Of a stretch of 13,375 nucleotides of DNA, positions 7,344-13,375 are shown one piece after another (positions within the stretch are counted from its first letter, which is position 1; every line of letters begins with the position of its first letter). Below the pieces are notes generated by a model. The model ran no database searches. It was given only the letters and a program-made list of their open reading frames with translations, and was not told the origin of the DNA. The translations under genes and the position numbers were made by a program. The DNA lies in contig DATAYF010000761.1 in the NCBI GenBank assembly GCA_036272735.1, positions 1 to 13,375 on the forward strand, given 5' to 3'. This stretch comes from DATAYF01 sp036272735 (GTDB lineage Bacteria > Chloroflexota > Ktedonobacteria > Ktedonobacterales > Ktedonobacteraceae).

Positions 7344-8759
7344 TTACAGTAAGAGCCTTAGTGGTTCTTCTAGCAGAGTTGTAATGTTGTCCAGGAAATG
7401 CGCTCCTCGTGCACCATCTATAGCGCGGTGATCACAAGAGAGAGTAAGTATTATCGTAGGCTGCACTGCTGGTTGACCATGTATAGGCACAACACGCTCG
7501 GCTATGCGACCAACAGCCAGAATAGCAGCCTGGGGGTGGTTGATAATAGCGTTAAATGCATCGACATTGTACATACCCAGGTTACTTATTGTGAAAGTAC
7601 CTCCGTTTATATCCCGTGGACTGAGCTTCCCTTTCTGGGCTTTCGCGACTAACGCCACGCGCTGTTGAGCGATCTCAGCCAGGCCAAGCGTATCTGCATT
7701 GTGGATAACGGGTACCACTAATCCCTCCTCAACAGCTACAGCCAACCCCATATGCACATCTGGCTTCAGCGTTATTTTGCCATTGCTCCATGATGAATTG
7801 ACCCGAGGGTGAGCACGCAAAGCCGTCGCAACAATTTTCACAAACAGGTCTGTGTATGTTATTTTCGCGGAAGAACGCTTCATGCTCTCTTCTCGCCATG
7901 CGATGAGTCGACTCGCATTGACTTCGCGTACAAGGTAAAAGTGTGGTGCGCTCATCCAACTCTGCGCCGTACGCTCTGCCATAATACGCCAGGTGTTACC
8001 CAGGTTCAGATCACCAGTCTCATGAGCCATAGCGTCTGACGACTCCACGAATGGAATAAACTGGGCAGCCTCTTCAGAGGGATGAGAGGTCCGCGCAACC
8101 GAAGCCAGAACATCGGCCACCAGTATTGCCCCACCTGGACCACTTCCTTTCATGACGACGAGGTCTTTCCCCTCCTCGGCCGCCAGACGACGTGCTTTAG
8201 GTGATGCTGGCACCAGGCGGGAAATAGTTGAAATAGAGGATGTAGCCGCTTCCTGATTCTGCAGATACGACAATACATCAGCTTTTTGAATGCGCTTGCC
8301 TGATGCTTTTATCAGGCTCAAATCCAGGTTGTGGTCAGCAGCTATGCGCGACGCCAACACGCTAGAGGCAATAATAGGCCGCTTCTCGGTCTCGGCCGCA
8401 GACGTTGGATATACGAGTGGTGCAGGGGAGATAAGAGCATCCTGCTTCCTGCCATTCGTTCCAGAAGAGCTCCGGGAACCTTGATGCTCATCCACCTGTG
8501 CTTCATCCACCAGTACTTCGCCAGCTGCGAGGATGTGCGCAATTACCCGACCCACCGGGACATCGTCTCCTGCAGATGCTGATACGCGAGCGAGCATACC
8601 GCCTGCTGGAGCCTCGATCTCCACAGTTGCCTTATCGGTCTCGATCTCTACCAGTGGCTCTCCCTTCACCACCTGCTCTCCCTCCACCTTGAGCCACTGC
8701 AGAATCTTGCCCGTGTCCTGTGACATCCCTAGTGCTGGCAAGACGACATTTGTAGCCAT
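7344..8759 (-). CDS. Dihydrolipoamide acyltransferase (E2) of a 2-oxoacid/acetoin dehydrogenase complex
   Basis: A 471-residue E2 core subunit. Residues 1-78 are one lipoyl domain with the lipoylated Lys43 in EIETDKATVE. A linker leads to two consecutive stretches that both look like peripheral subunit-binding domains: about 129-167 (ASSVLASRIA...KADVLSYL) and about 183-221 (VPASPKARRLA...GSGPGGAILVADV). The catalytic acyltransferase domain spans about 245-471 with the active-site motif DHRAIDG (His444, Asp448) and ends EEPLRLLL as many PdhC proteins do. It transfers the acyl group made by E1 to CoA. The start at 8759 has AGGAGG eight bases upstream and begins exactly at the lipoyl domain; an in-frame extension of 34 codons upstream lacks a ribosome site and is rejected. 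Acyl specificity (acetyl, branched-chain or other) cannot be read from sequence. Confidence 0.93.
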   Translation of the reverse strand: MATNVVLPALGMSQDTGKILQWLKVEGEQVVKGEPLVEIETDKATVEIEAPAGGMLARVSASAGDDVPVGRVIAHILAAGEVLVDEAQVDEHQGSRSSSGTNGRKQDALISPAPLVYPTSAAETEKRPIIASSVLASRIAADHNLDLSLIKASGKRIQKADVLSYLQNQEAATSSISTISRLVPASPKARRLAAEEGKDLVVMKGSGPGGAILVADVLASVARTSHPSEEAAQFIPFVESSDAMAHETGDLNLGNTWRIMAERTAQSWMSAPHFYLVREVNASRLIAWREESMKRSSAKITYTDLFVKIVATALRAHPRVNSSWSNGKITLKPDVHMGLAVAVEEGLVVPVIHNADTLGLAEIAQQRVALVAKAQKGKLSPRDINGGTFTISNLGMYNVDAFNAIINHPQAAILAVGRIAERVVPIHGQPAVQPTIILTLSCDHRAIDGARGAHFLDNITTLLEEPLRLLL

Positions 8760-8885
8760 CGTTGGCCTCCTGTCAAAACTATAGATAAGGGTTCGCCAGG
8801 CAATGCATAGCCGCATGAATACACTTATCTGCCGTTCTCCACCGCTCGAGACGGTAGTCACCTCCGGGCAGAATGTGATGGCGAT

Positions 8886-10184
8886 TTATGTTGTCTTCGT
8901 ATTCAAATTAGATTGTGTCTCACGGGTCGTGGGGAGTGGACCATCAACTGTGTAATAGCGCGCGCCTGCTACAAGCAATTTTTCTGCGGGGAAACGGGTG
9001 ATGACCTCGCAGCCATCCTTCGTAACGATCAGTTGCTCCTCGATGCGCGCCGCTGACCAGCCGTCAGACGCGGGCCAGAATGTCTCAAGGGCAAATACCA
9101 TACCTTCTTCGATTACTTCTGGATGGTCAAGTGAGACCAGGCGGCTAAAAATAGGTTTTTCCCAGATAGAAAGACCAACCCCATGACCATACTGCAGTGC
9201 AAACGCAGCCTCTTCGTTCGGGAAACCAAACTCTTGTGCTTTAGGCCAGAGCTTTACAATATCAGCAGTGGTGACGCCCGGTCGGATCGCATTTACAGCC
9301 GTATCCAGAATATAGCGGCAGTGTTTGTACGCATCAACCTGTGCCTGCGAAGCGCTGCCTACCGCAAAGGTACGGTAGTAGCAGGTACGATAGCCATTGT
9401 AGCTATGTAATATATCGAAATATGCAGGATCTCCGGGTCTCAAAGCTCGATCAGTAAAAACATGTGGGTGAGGACTACAACGCTCGCCCGAGATCGCATT
9501 CACGCCTTCGACATGCTCTGAACCCAGGTCGTAGAGCACTTTGCTAACCAGCGCCACACACTCGTTCTCACGGATACCAGGTTTCAAGGCTCGATATAGT
9601 TCGTCGTAAGCAGCGTCTACCATCATGCAAGCACTGGCAAGTAATGTGATTTCATCTTGAGTCTTAATCAAGCGGGCTTGCTGCATAAGCTGTTGTCCAT
9701 CTACCACCTTGATACCCTCGGCCTGCAATGCAAAAAGCACCGGCAATTCGATAACATCCACCCCCACTGGTTCTTGAAGCAATCCCCGCTCTTCCAGTTC
9801 AACACGGATCTTCCTGGCTACGTCTTCAGCGCGTCCTGACGCCGGTGACATGGCTCCTCGTTGGGTGGATATACCAGCACGGGAACGCTCTCCTAGCCAG
9901 GGGGAATAAATTTGGTGGTGCCGTGCTGCTGAACCGAAGTCCCACATAATTGGCTCATCATCCTGCGGTAATAATGAGAAGCGCGTCAGTTTATCCATAG
10001 CCCACGTACCAATATGTGTTGCGGTGATGTAGCGTATATTGTTCATATCAAAACAAAGTAACGCTCCTATCTCCGACTCTTTCAGGAGTTGTTTGATACG
10101 TGCAAGGCGCTCTTGCCGCAGTCGTTCAAAGTTTACACGTTCTTCCCAGTCCACGCCCATCAAGCCATACGTTTTTATCGCCAT
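8886..10184 (-). CDS. M24-family (creatinase/Xaa-Pro peptidase-fold) enzyme with altered metal site
   Basis: A 432-residue protein with the two-domain creatinase/aminopeptidase P fold: N-terminal domain to about 165, pita-bread domain about 170-410. Four of the five metal ligands expected in M24 are seen: Asp257 (YFDI), His334 (QYGHGVG), Glu367 (ALETF) and Glu382 (ARIEEQ). The second Asp, normally eleven residues after the first in SDxTRT, is Cys268 in RTCYYRTF. The N-terminal part (FDMNNIRYIT, a Trp-rich loop, MWDF) resembles DMSP lyase DddP and ectoine-hydrolase relatives more than true prolidases, but DddP's Asp residues are not all kept. It may be a hydrolase or lyase for the imported compound rather than a dipeptidase. 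It starts 25 bases after the E1 beta stop, with AGGAGAG upstream, and lies between the E1 and E2 genes, implying a shared pathway. Annotators would probably call it a Xaa-Pro peptidase. Confidence 0.88.
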   Translation of the reverse strand: MAIKTYGLMGVDWEERVNFERLRQERLARIKQLLKESEIGALLCFDMNNIRYITATHIGTWAMDKLTRFSLLPQDDEPIMWDFGSAARHHQIYSPWLGERSRAGISTQRGAMSPASGRAEDVARKIRVELEERGLLQEPVGVDVIELPVLFALQAEGIKVVDGQQLMQQARLIKTQDEITLLASACMMVDAAYDELYRALKPGIRENECVALVSKVLYDLGSEHVEGVNAISGERCSPHPHVFTDRALRPGDPAYFDILHSYNGYRTCYYRTFAVGSASQAQVDAYKHCRYILDTAVNAIRPGVTTADIVKLWPKAQEFGFPNEEAAFALQYGHGVGLSIWEKPIFSRLVSLDHPEVIEEGMVFALETFWPASDGWSAARIEEQLIVTKDGCEVITRFPAEKLLVAGARYYTVDGPLPTTRETQSNLNTKTT

Positions 10185-10209
10185 AACCTCTCTCCTTCAT
10201 TGGAAAAGT

Positions 10210-11235
10210 TTAGACTCGCCCACACAATACCTTGGCAACCTCTAGAACAGAAGTCGCGGTAGGAACAGTCAGATCTTCAAGAACCGGCGAAAATGGCACA
10301 GGGACATTCATCGCACCCATACGCTTGACCGGAGCATCCAGATAGTAAAATGCACCCTCGGCAATCACAGAAGCAAGCTCTGCAGTGACACCGTATTGTT
10401 CATATCCTTCGTCCACGACTATGGCACGGCTCGTCTTCTTGGCAGATTCAATCAAGGTCGCTGTATCGAGAGGAACGGTAGTACGTGGGTCAATGACCTC
10501 CGCACTAATGCCAATCTCCGCCAGTATCTCCGCCGCCGCCAGGGCAATCTGCACCATGCTGCTTATCGCGACAAGGGTAATATCGGTCCCTTCACGCTTT
10601 ATATCCGCGATCCCCAGGGGAATGGTATAATCACCCTCTGGTACGGGCCCTTTGAGCTGGTACATCATCTTATCTTCAAAAAAGACGACAGGATTATCGT
10701 CGCGGATGGCTGTCTTGAACAGGCCTTTCGCGTCGTAGGGCGTCGAGGGAAGAACGACCTTTAAACCTGGAATATGGCTGACCCATGCATGCAAACTCTG
10801 GCTGTGCTGGGCCGCGGTACGACGTGTTGCTCCCAACGTGGTGCGCAAGACCATTGGGGCCTTGAGCTTGCCACCGGACATGTAGTGGATCTTGGCCGCC
10901 TGATTGAAGATCTGATCCATCGCAATACCGATAAAATCACCAAACATAATGTCAATGATTGGACGGAGACCAGTCATTGCCCCACCCACTCCAATGCCAG
11001 TAATGCCAGCTTCGGAGATGGGCGAGTCAATCACCCGCCCTGTACCAAATTCTTCGACAAGCCCGGAGAGCACCTTAAACGGCGTTCCAGCCTCGGCTAC
11101 ATCTTCGCCCATGATAAACACGTATGGGTCCCTGCGCATTTCTTCGGCAAGGGCCTCGCGAATAGCCTGAGCAAGTGTGATCTCTCGTACTCCTTTACCC
11201 ACGTTCTGACCAACTACTGTACTAGGCATAGACAT
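10210..11235 (-). CDS. TPP-dependent 2-oxoacid/acetoin dehydrogenase E1 component, beta subunit
   Basis: A 341-residue transketolase-like beta subunit that forms an alpha2beta2 E1 with the product of the upstream gene, decarboxylating or cleaving a 2-oxo compound and passing the acyl unit to E2 lipoate. The pyrimidine-binding domain holds MGEDVAEAG (42-50) and the conserved SPISEAG with Glu75, which activates thiamine diphosphate; the segment DQIFNQAAKIHYMSGG (107-122) and HSQSLHAW (144-151) are typical of PdhB/AcoB. The C-terminal transketolase domain (from about 205) includes VIDPRTTVPLD (247-257). Length matches AcoB and PdhB. The ATG at 11235 overlaps the E1 alpha gene by 14 bases with GAGG nine bases upstream; a second ATG two codons on is the only alternative. 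Whether the substrate is pyruvate, acetoin or a branched 2-oxoacid is undecided. Confidence 0.94.
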   Translation of the reverse strand: MSMPSTVVGQNVGKGVREITLAQAIREALAEEMRRDPYVFIMGEDVAEAGTPFKVLSGLVEEFGTGRVIDSPISEAGITGIGVGGAMTGLRPIIDIMFGDFIGIAMDQIFNQAAKIHYMSGGKLKAPMVLRTTLGATRRTAAQHSQSLHAWVSHIPGLKVVLPSTPYDAKGLFKTAIRDDNPVVFFEDKMMYQLKGPVPEGDYTIPLGIADIKREGTDITLVAISSMVQIALAAAEILAEIGISAEVIDPRTTVPLDTATLIESAKKTSRAIVVDEGYEQYGVTAELASVIAEGAFYYLDAPVKRMGAMNVPVPFSPVLEDLTVPTATSVLEVAKVLCGRV

Positions 11236-12235
11236 CTTGATCTACCTCATTTTGCTCTGGATACGGTGCGTTCAATCCAAACTCGACGCCAACCTCAATC
11301 TCGGTGCGCACCCGTTGCTCTACCTGCTCAAGCGTTGGAGCATCGATCATCTTTTGCGCGGTCATCCACTCAACAAGCAATTTCAGTGGGTCTCGTTCCG
11401 TTCTCCACTGCTCTTCCTCTTCTTTTGAGCGGTAGTACGAGCGCTGGATGTCGCCGACATGATGTCCATAGTAACGATAAGTATTGCAGAAAAGAAACGC
11501 TGGCCCTTCACCGCTGCGAGTACGCGCAACTAAGCGTTGCGCCGTAGCATGGACGATACGAATATCCTGACCATTTATCTCTTCCGTCAAAATGCCAAAC
11601 GCTTTTGCCCTGGCAGCCATATCCCCAGCCGTTGTCTCAGAATTGTGGGTGTATTCGTTGTAAAGGTTGTTCTCGCAGACGTATATAACGGGAAGTTTCC
11701 ACAACGAAGCCATGTTCATCACTTCATAGAGCAAGCCCTGACCGAGCGCGCCATCCCCAAAAAAACAGACAGTTACTTGATCAGTGCCACGCATCTTACT
11801 CGAAAAAGCAGCCCCGGTAGCAATGCCCACGCTCCCCGCAACAATAGCATTCGCACCCAGGTTGCCTGTACTCTGGTCGGCGATATGCATAGATCCACCT
11901 TTCCCTTTACAGTACCCAGGTTCTTTCCCTAACAACTCGGCATACATGAGATCGACTGAGGCACCTTTGGCCAGACAGTGTCCATGCCCTCGATGCGTAC
12001 TCGTGATGTAGTCGTCACGACGCAAAGCTTCGCACACACCCACCGCGATAGCTTCCTCGCCGGCATAGAGGTGAGCAAGACCAGGCATTCTAGCAGTGGT
12101 ATATAACTCATTAACATGCTCCTCAAAGAGACGAATTTTGAGCATCTGCTCATACATATGCAACCAACGAGCTGGCTCTATGTCTCCGACAGATGCCTTT
12201 ATATCGATGGATCTGGATATTTCAGGCTGAACCAT
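11222..12235 (-). CDS. TPP-dependent 2-oxoacid/acetoin dehydrogenase E1 component, alpha subunit
   Basis: A 337-residue E1 alpha subunit. The thiamine diphosphate/Mg motif begins GDGALGQG (160-167) and ends NN at 189-190; other conserved blocks are HRGHGHCLAKG (81-91), KGKGGSMHIAD (110-120) and the active-site loop YRYYGHHVGD (253-262). Overall length and GNLGANAIVAGSVG (124-137) match AcoA and PdhA of the short two-subunit type rather than the longer branched-chain E1 alpha. It starts 17 bases after the dehydrogenase gene with a strong AGGAGGAG site. Together with E1 beta and E2 this gives a near-complete complex; E3 is not encoded here and is presumably borrowed. Acetoin dehydrogenase is a reasonable first guess on similarity, but no acoX-like gene or acetoin regulator is present. 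Confidence 0.94.
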   Translation of the reverse strand: MVQPEISRSIDIKASVGDIEPARWLHMYEQMLKIRLFEEHVNELYTTARMPGLAHLYAGEEAIAVGVCEALRRDDYITSTHRGHGHCLAKGASVDLMYAELLGKEPGYCKGKGGSMHIADQSTGNLGANAIVAGSVGIATGAAFSSKMRGTDQVTVCFFGDGALGQGLLYEVMNMASLWKLPVIYVCENNLYNEYTHNSETTAGDMAARAKAFGILTEEINGQDIRIVHATAQRLVARTRSGEGPAFLFCNTYRYYGHHVGDIQRSYYRSKEEEEQWRTERDPLKLLVEWMTAQKMIDAPTLEQVEQRVRTEIEVGVEFGLNAPYPEQNEVDQDVYA

Positions 12236-12252
12236 GTACTCCTCCTAGAGCA

Positions 12253-13134
12253 TTACAAGTCCACCCCAGCCATTTGGGCTAGAACCTTATATACAATGGC
12301 GAAATCCTGTTTTGCCAGGCCCATTGCCCTGGCAGCCGTGAGAATCTGATTACTGAGAGCGACGGTTGGAAGTGCAACGTCAAGTTCCCTAGCCAATTCT
12401 TCCGCCAGGAGCATGTCTTTCTGCATCATATTCACGTTAAACCAGGCCTCTTCCGGCATGGTAAGAATGAACGGGGTACGATACTTTAAAGAGGGCGAGG
12501 CGATAACACTGTTGAGCATGACTTCGAGCGCAGTCTCAACGGGAATACCTCCTTTGATAGCCAGCAATAGCCCTTCACAAAAGCCCATAAATTGCACTTG
12601 CAGATTAAGGTTGATAGCAATTTTCATTAACACTGCCTGACCATTCTTGCCAACGTAATTCACTGTTGGACCAATGGATAGCAAGAGAGGTTTGACCTGC
12701 TCAAAAGCAGACTCTTCGCCTCCTACCATCAAGGAGAGCTTGCCTTGTTCAAGCGTGATAACACTGCCTGACACGGGGGAGTCAAGCATTTGTGCGCCCT
12801 TTTCAGCTACCTGGGAAGCAAGATTACGAGAGGCCGCAGGGCTGACGGTACTCATATCAACAAATATGCTATTTTTATCCAGGCCTGCCAGTATCCCATC
12901 CGGGCCATGAAATACCTCGTGCAAAGCTGCTGTATTCGTAACCATGGTGAATACCACATCTGCAGCCTCCGCTACAGCTCTTGGAGACCCACCCCAATGC
13001 ATGCCTGCGTCTAAGAGCCACTGCGCCTTCGACCTGGTGCGGTTAAATCCAGTAACGGTGTGACCTGCATCGAGTAGTCGCTTCGTTATGCGACCACCCA
13101 TAGCCCCTAATCCAACAAATCCTAGATTAGCCAT
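12253..13134 (-). CDS. Beta-hydroxyacid dehydrogenase (3-hydroxyisobutyrate / tartronate semialdehyde reductase family)
   Basis: A 293-residue NAD(P)-dependent oxidoreductase of the 6-phosphogluconate-dehydrogenase-like family, the normal length. Rossmann motif GLGAMG (8-13); FNRTRSK (30-36) after the second strand has Arg and Thr rather than an acidic residue, which suggests NADP(H). Catalytic and substrate residues: DSPVSGS with Ser122, Lys171 and Asn175 in MKIAIN, and Lys239-Asp240 in MMQKD. Family members oxidise 3-hydroxyisobutyrate, reduce tartronate semialdehyde or succinic semialdehyde, or act on similar small substrates; which one cannot be told. The start at 13134 has GGAGG six bases upstream and begins exactly at the Rossmann strand; a 13-codon upstream extension is rejected. 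It is the first gene of the cluster, only 60 bases after a tnpB stop codon. Confidence 0.93.
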   Translation of the reverse strand: MANLGFVGLGAMGGRITKRLLDAGHTVTGFNRTRSKAQWLLDAGMHWGGSPRAVAEAADVVFTMVTNTAALHEVFHGPDGILAGLDKNSIFVDMSTVSPAASRNLASQVAEKGAQMLDSPVSGSVITLEQGKLSLMVGGEESAFEQVKPLLLSIGPTVNYVGKNGQAVLMKIAINLNLQVQFMGFCEGLLLAIKGGIPVETALEVMLNSVIASPSLKYRTPFILTMPEEAWFNVNMMQKDMLLAEELARELDVALPTVALSNQILTAARAMGLAKQDFAIVYKVLAQMAGVDL

Positions 13135-13181
13135 AACTACCTCCAATTGGATAGACCAGCAAGTATCGAACAAGTGAAGTA

Positions 13182-13205
13182 CCCCGTCGCGTCGTCAGCG
13201 AGGGG
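13182..13205 (-). repeat. Bulged hairpin at the tnpB 3' end, likely IS200/IS605 right end / omega-RNA stem
   Basis: CCCCGTCGC (13182-13190) pairs with GCGAGGGG (13198-13205) as an eight-pair stem with one bulged base (13186) around a seven-base loop. The tnpB stop codon (13195-13197) lies in the loop. Irregular hairpins with a bulge next to the end of tnpB are typical of the right end of IS200/IS605 elements, where TnpA binds and where the TnpB guide RNA scaffold ends. The exact element boundary and cleavage motif are not recognisable with certainty. Confidence 0.6.
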
Positions 13206-13375
13206 CTTCTACAGGAATTGCTCCCTGTTGGCTCCTCTCGAGCCGTAAAATGTTGATGGCGGCGTTCGTATCCCGATCCAGGGAGCACCCACACTCGCAC
13301 GTATGCCAGCGTTCGGATAGCTCCTTTTTACGGATCACGCCGCATCCTGAGCAGGCTTGCGAGGTGTATTTGGGG
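13195..13375 (-). CDS. tnpB: TnpB, IS200/IS605-family RNA-guided nuclease, C-terminal end only
   Basis: Partial gene whose N-terminus lies beyond the right edge. The visible 59 codons hold the zinc ribbon (CSGCG, then CECGC) and the RuvC-III motif LDRDTNAAINILR with its catalytic Asp intact, followed by a short tail ending PVEAPR. TnpB is the RuvC nuclease guided by an RNA made from the element's own right end. The sequence differs clearly from the decayed copy at the left end (all four zinc-ligand Cys present, different spacing), so these are two unrelated insertions, not the two halves of one element. It reads toward the catabolic genes on the same strand, so its transcript could continue into them. 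Confidence 0.92.
   Translation of the reverse strand, partial: PKYTSQACSGCGVIRKKELSERWHTCECGCSLDRDTNAAINILRLERSQQGAIPVEAPR

Noticed and set aside
8760..8861. 34-codon N-terminal extension of E2
   Set aside because: No ribosome site, not protein-like, and the lipoyl domain starts exactly at the ATG at 8759, which follows AGGAGG.
8886..10184. Naming the M24-fold protein as DMSP lyase DddP
   Set aside because: The N-terminal resemblance is only partial, and acidic metal residues of DddP near the TCYYRTF segment are missing.
10774..11547. 257-codon open frame on the plus strand
   Set aside because: It lies entirely antisense to the well-supported E1 alpha and E1 beta genes, and its translation shows no domain-like pattern.
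1..13375. Composite transposon bounded by two tnpB copies
   Set aside because: The two tnpB sequences are clearly different, and IS200/IS605 elements do not usually mobilise DNA as matched pairs.
1..13375. CRISPR array, tRNA or rRNA
   Set aside because: No regularly spaced repeats and no tRNA- or rRNA-like stretches were seen by eye on either strand.

Overview
The window carries a single, almost continuous gene block read entirely on the minus strand, so the first gene of the block lies at the right end. It is flanked on both sides by IS200/IS605-type tnpB genes. The moderate GC content, degenerate tnpB copies next to catabolic operons, and the style of the lipoprotein and 2-oxoacid dehydrogenase proteins suggest a Chloroflexota bacterium, most likely Ktedonobacteria. 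That placement is inferred from protein style; there is no rRNA or marker gene here to prove it.

Layout in the direction of transcription (right to left): the C-terminal end of an intact-looking tnpB (13195-13375) with an end hairpin; a beta-hydroxyacid dehydrogenase (12253-13134); E1 alpha (11222-12235) and E1 beta (10210-11235) of a TPP-dependent 2-oxoacid or acetoin dehydrogenase; an M24/creatinase-fold enzyme (8886-10184); the lipoyl E2 acyltransferase (7344-8759); a 185-base regulatory gap; then a branched-chain-amino-acid-type ABC importer in the order binding protein (5896-7158), LivH (4850-5725), LivM (3768-4853), LivG (3040-3771), LivF (2310-3035); an alpha/beta hydrolase resembling the C-C bond hydrolase of nicotine catabolism (1206-2285); and a decayed tnpB in three frames (1-1087).

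Most junctions are tight (4-base ATGA overlaps, gaps of 4 to 25 bases, one 14-base overlap), so the genes probably form one or two transcripts. The picture is a catabolic cluster: a Type I binding protein and Liv transporter bring in an unknown small organic compound, the M24-fold enzyme and the alpha/beta hydrolase cleave it, the dehydrogenase handles a hydroxyacid or semialdehyde, and the E1-E2 complex turns a 2-oxo (or acetoin-like) intermediate into acyl-CoA. No E3 (dihydrolipoamide dehydrogenase) and no transcription regulator is present in the window. The substrate cannot be told from sequence alone. The most distinctive points are the M24 enzyme with a cysteine at a metal-ligand position and its place between the E1 and E2 genes, an E2 that seems to have two subunit-binding domains, a perfect 15-bp hairpin between the binding-protein and permease genes, and a TnpB right-end hairpin whose loop contains the tnpB stop codon only about 60 bases before the first catabolic gene.
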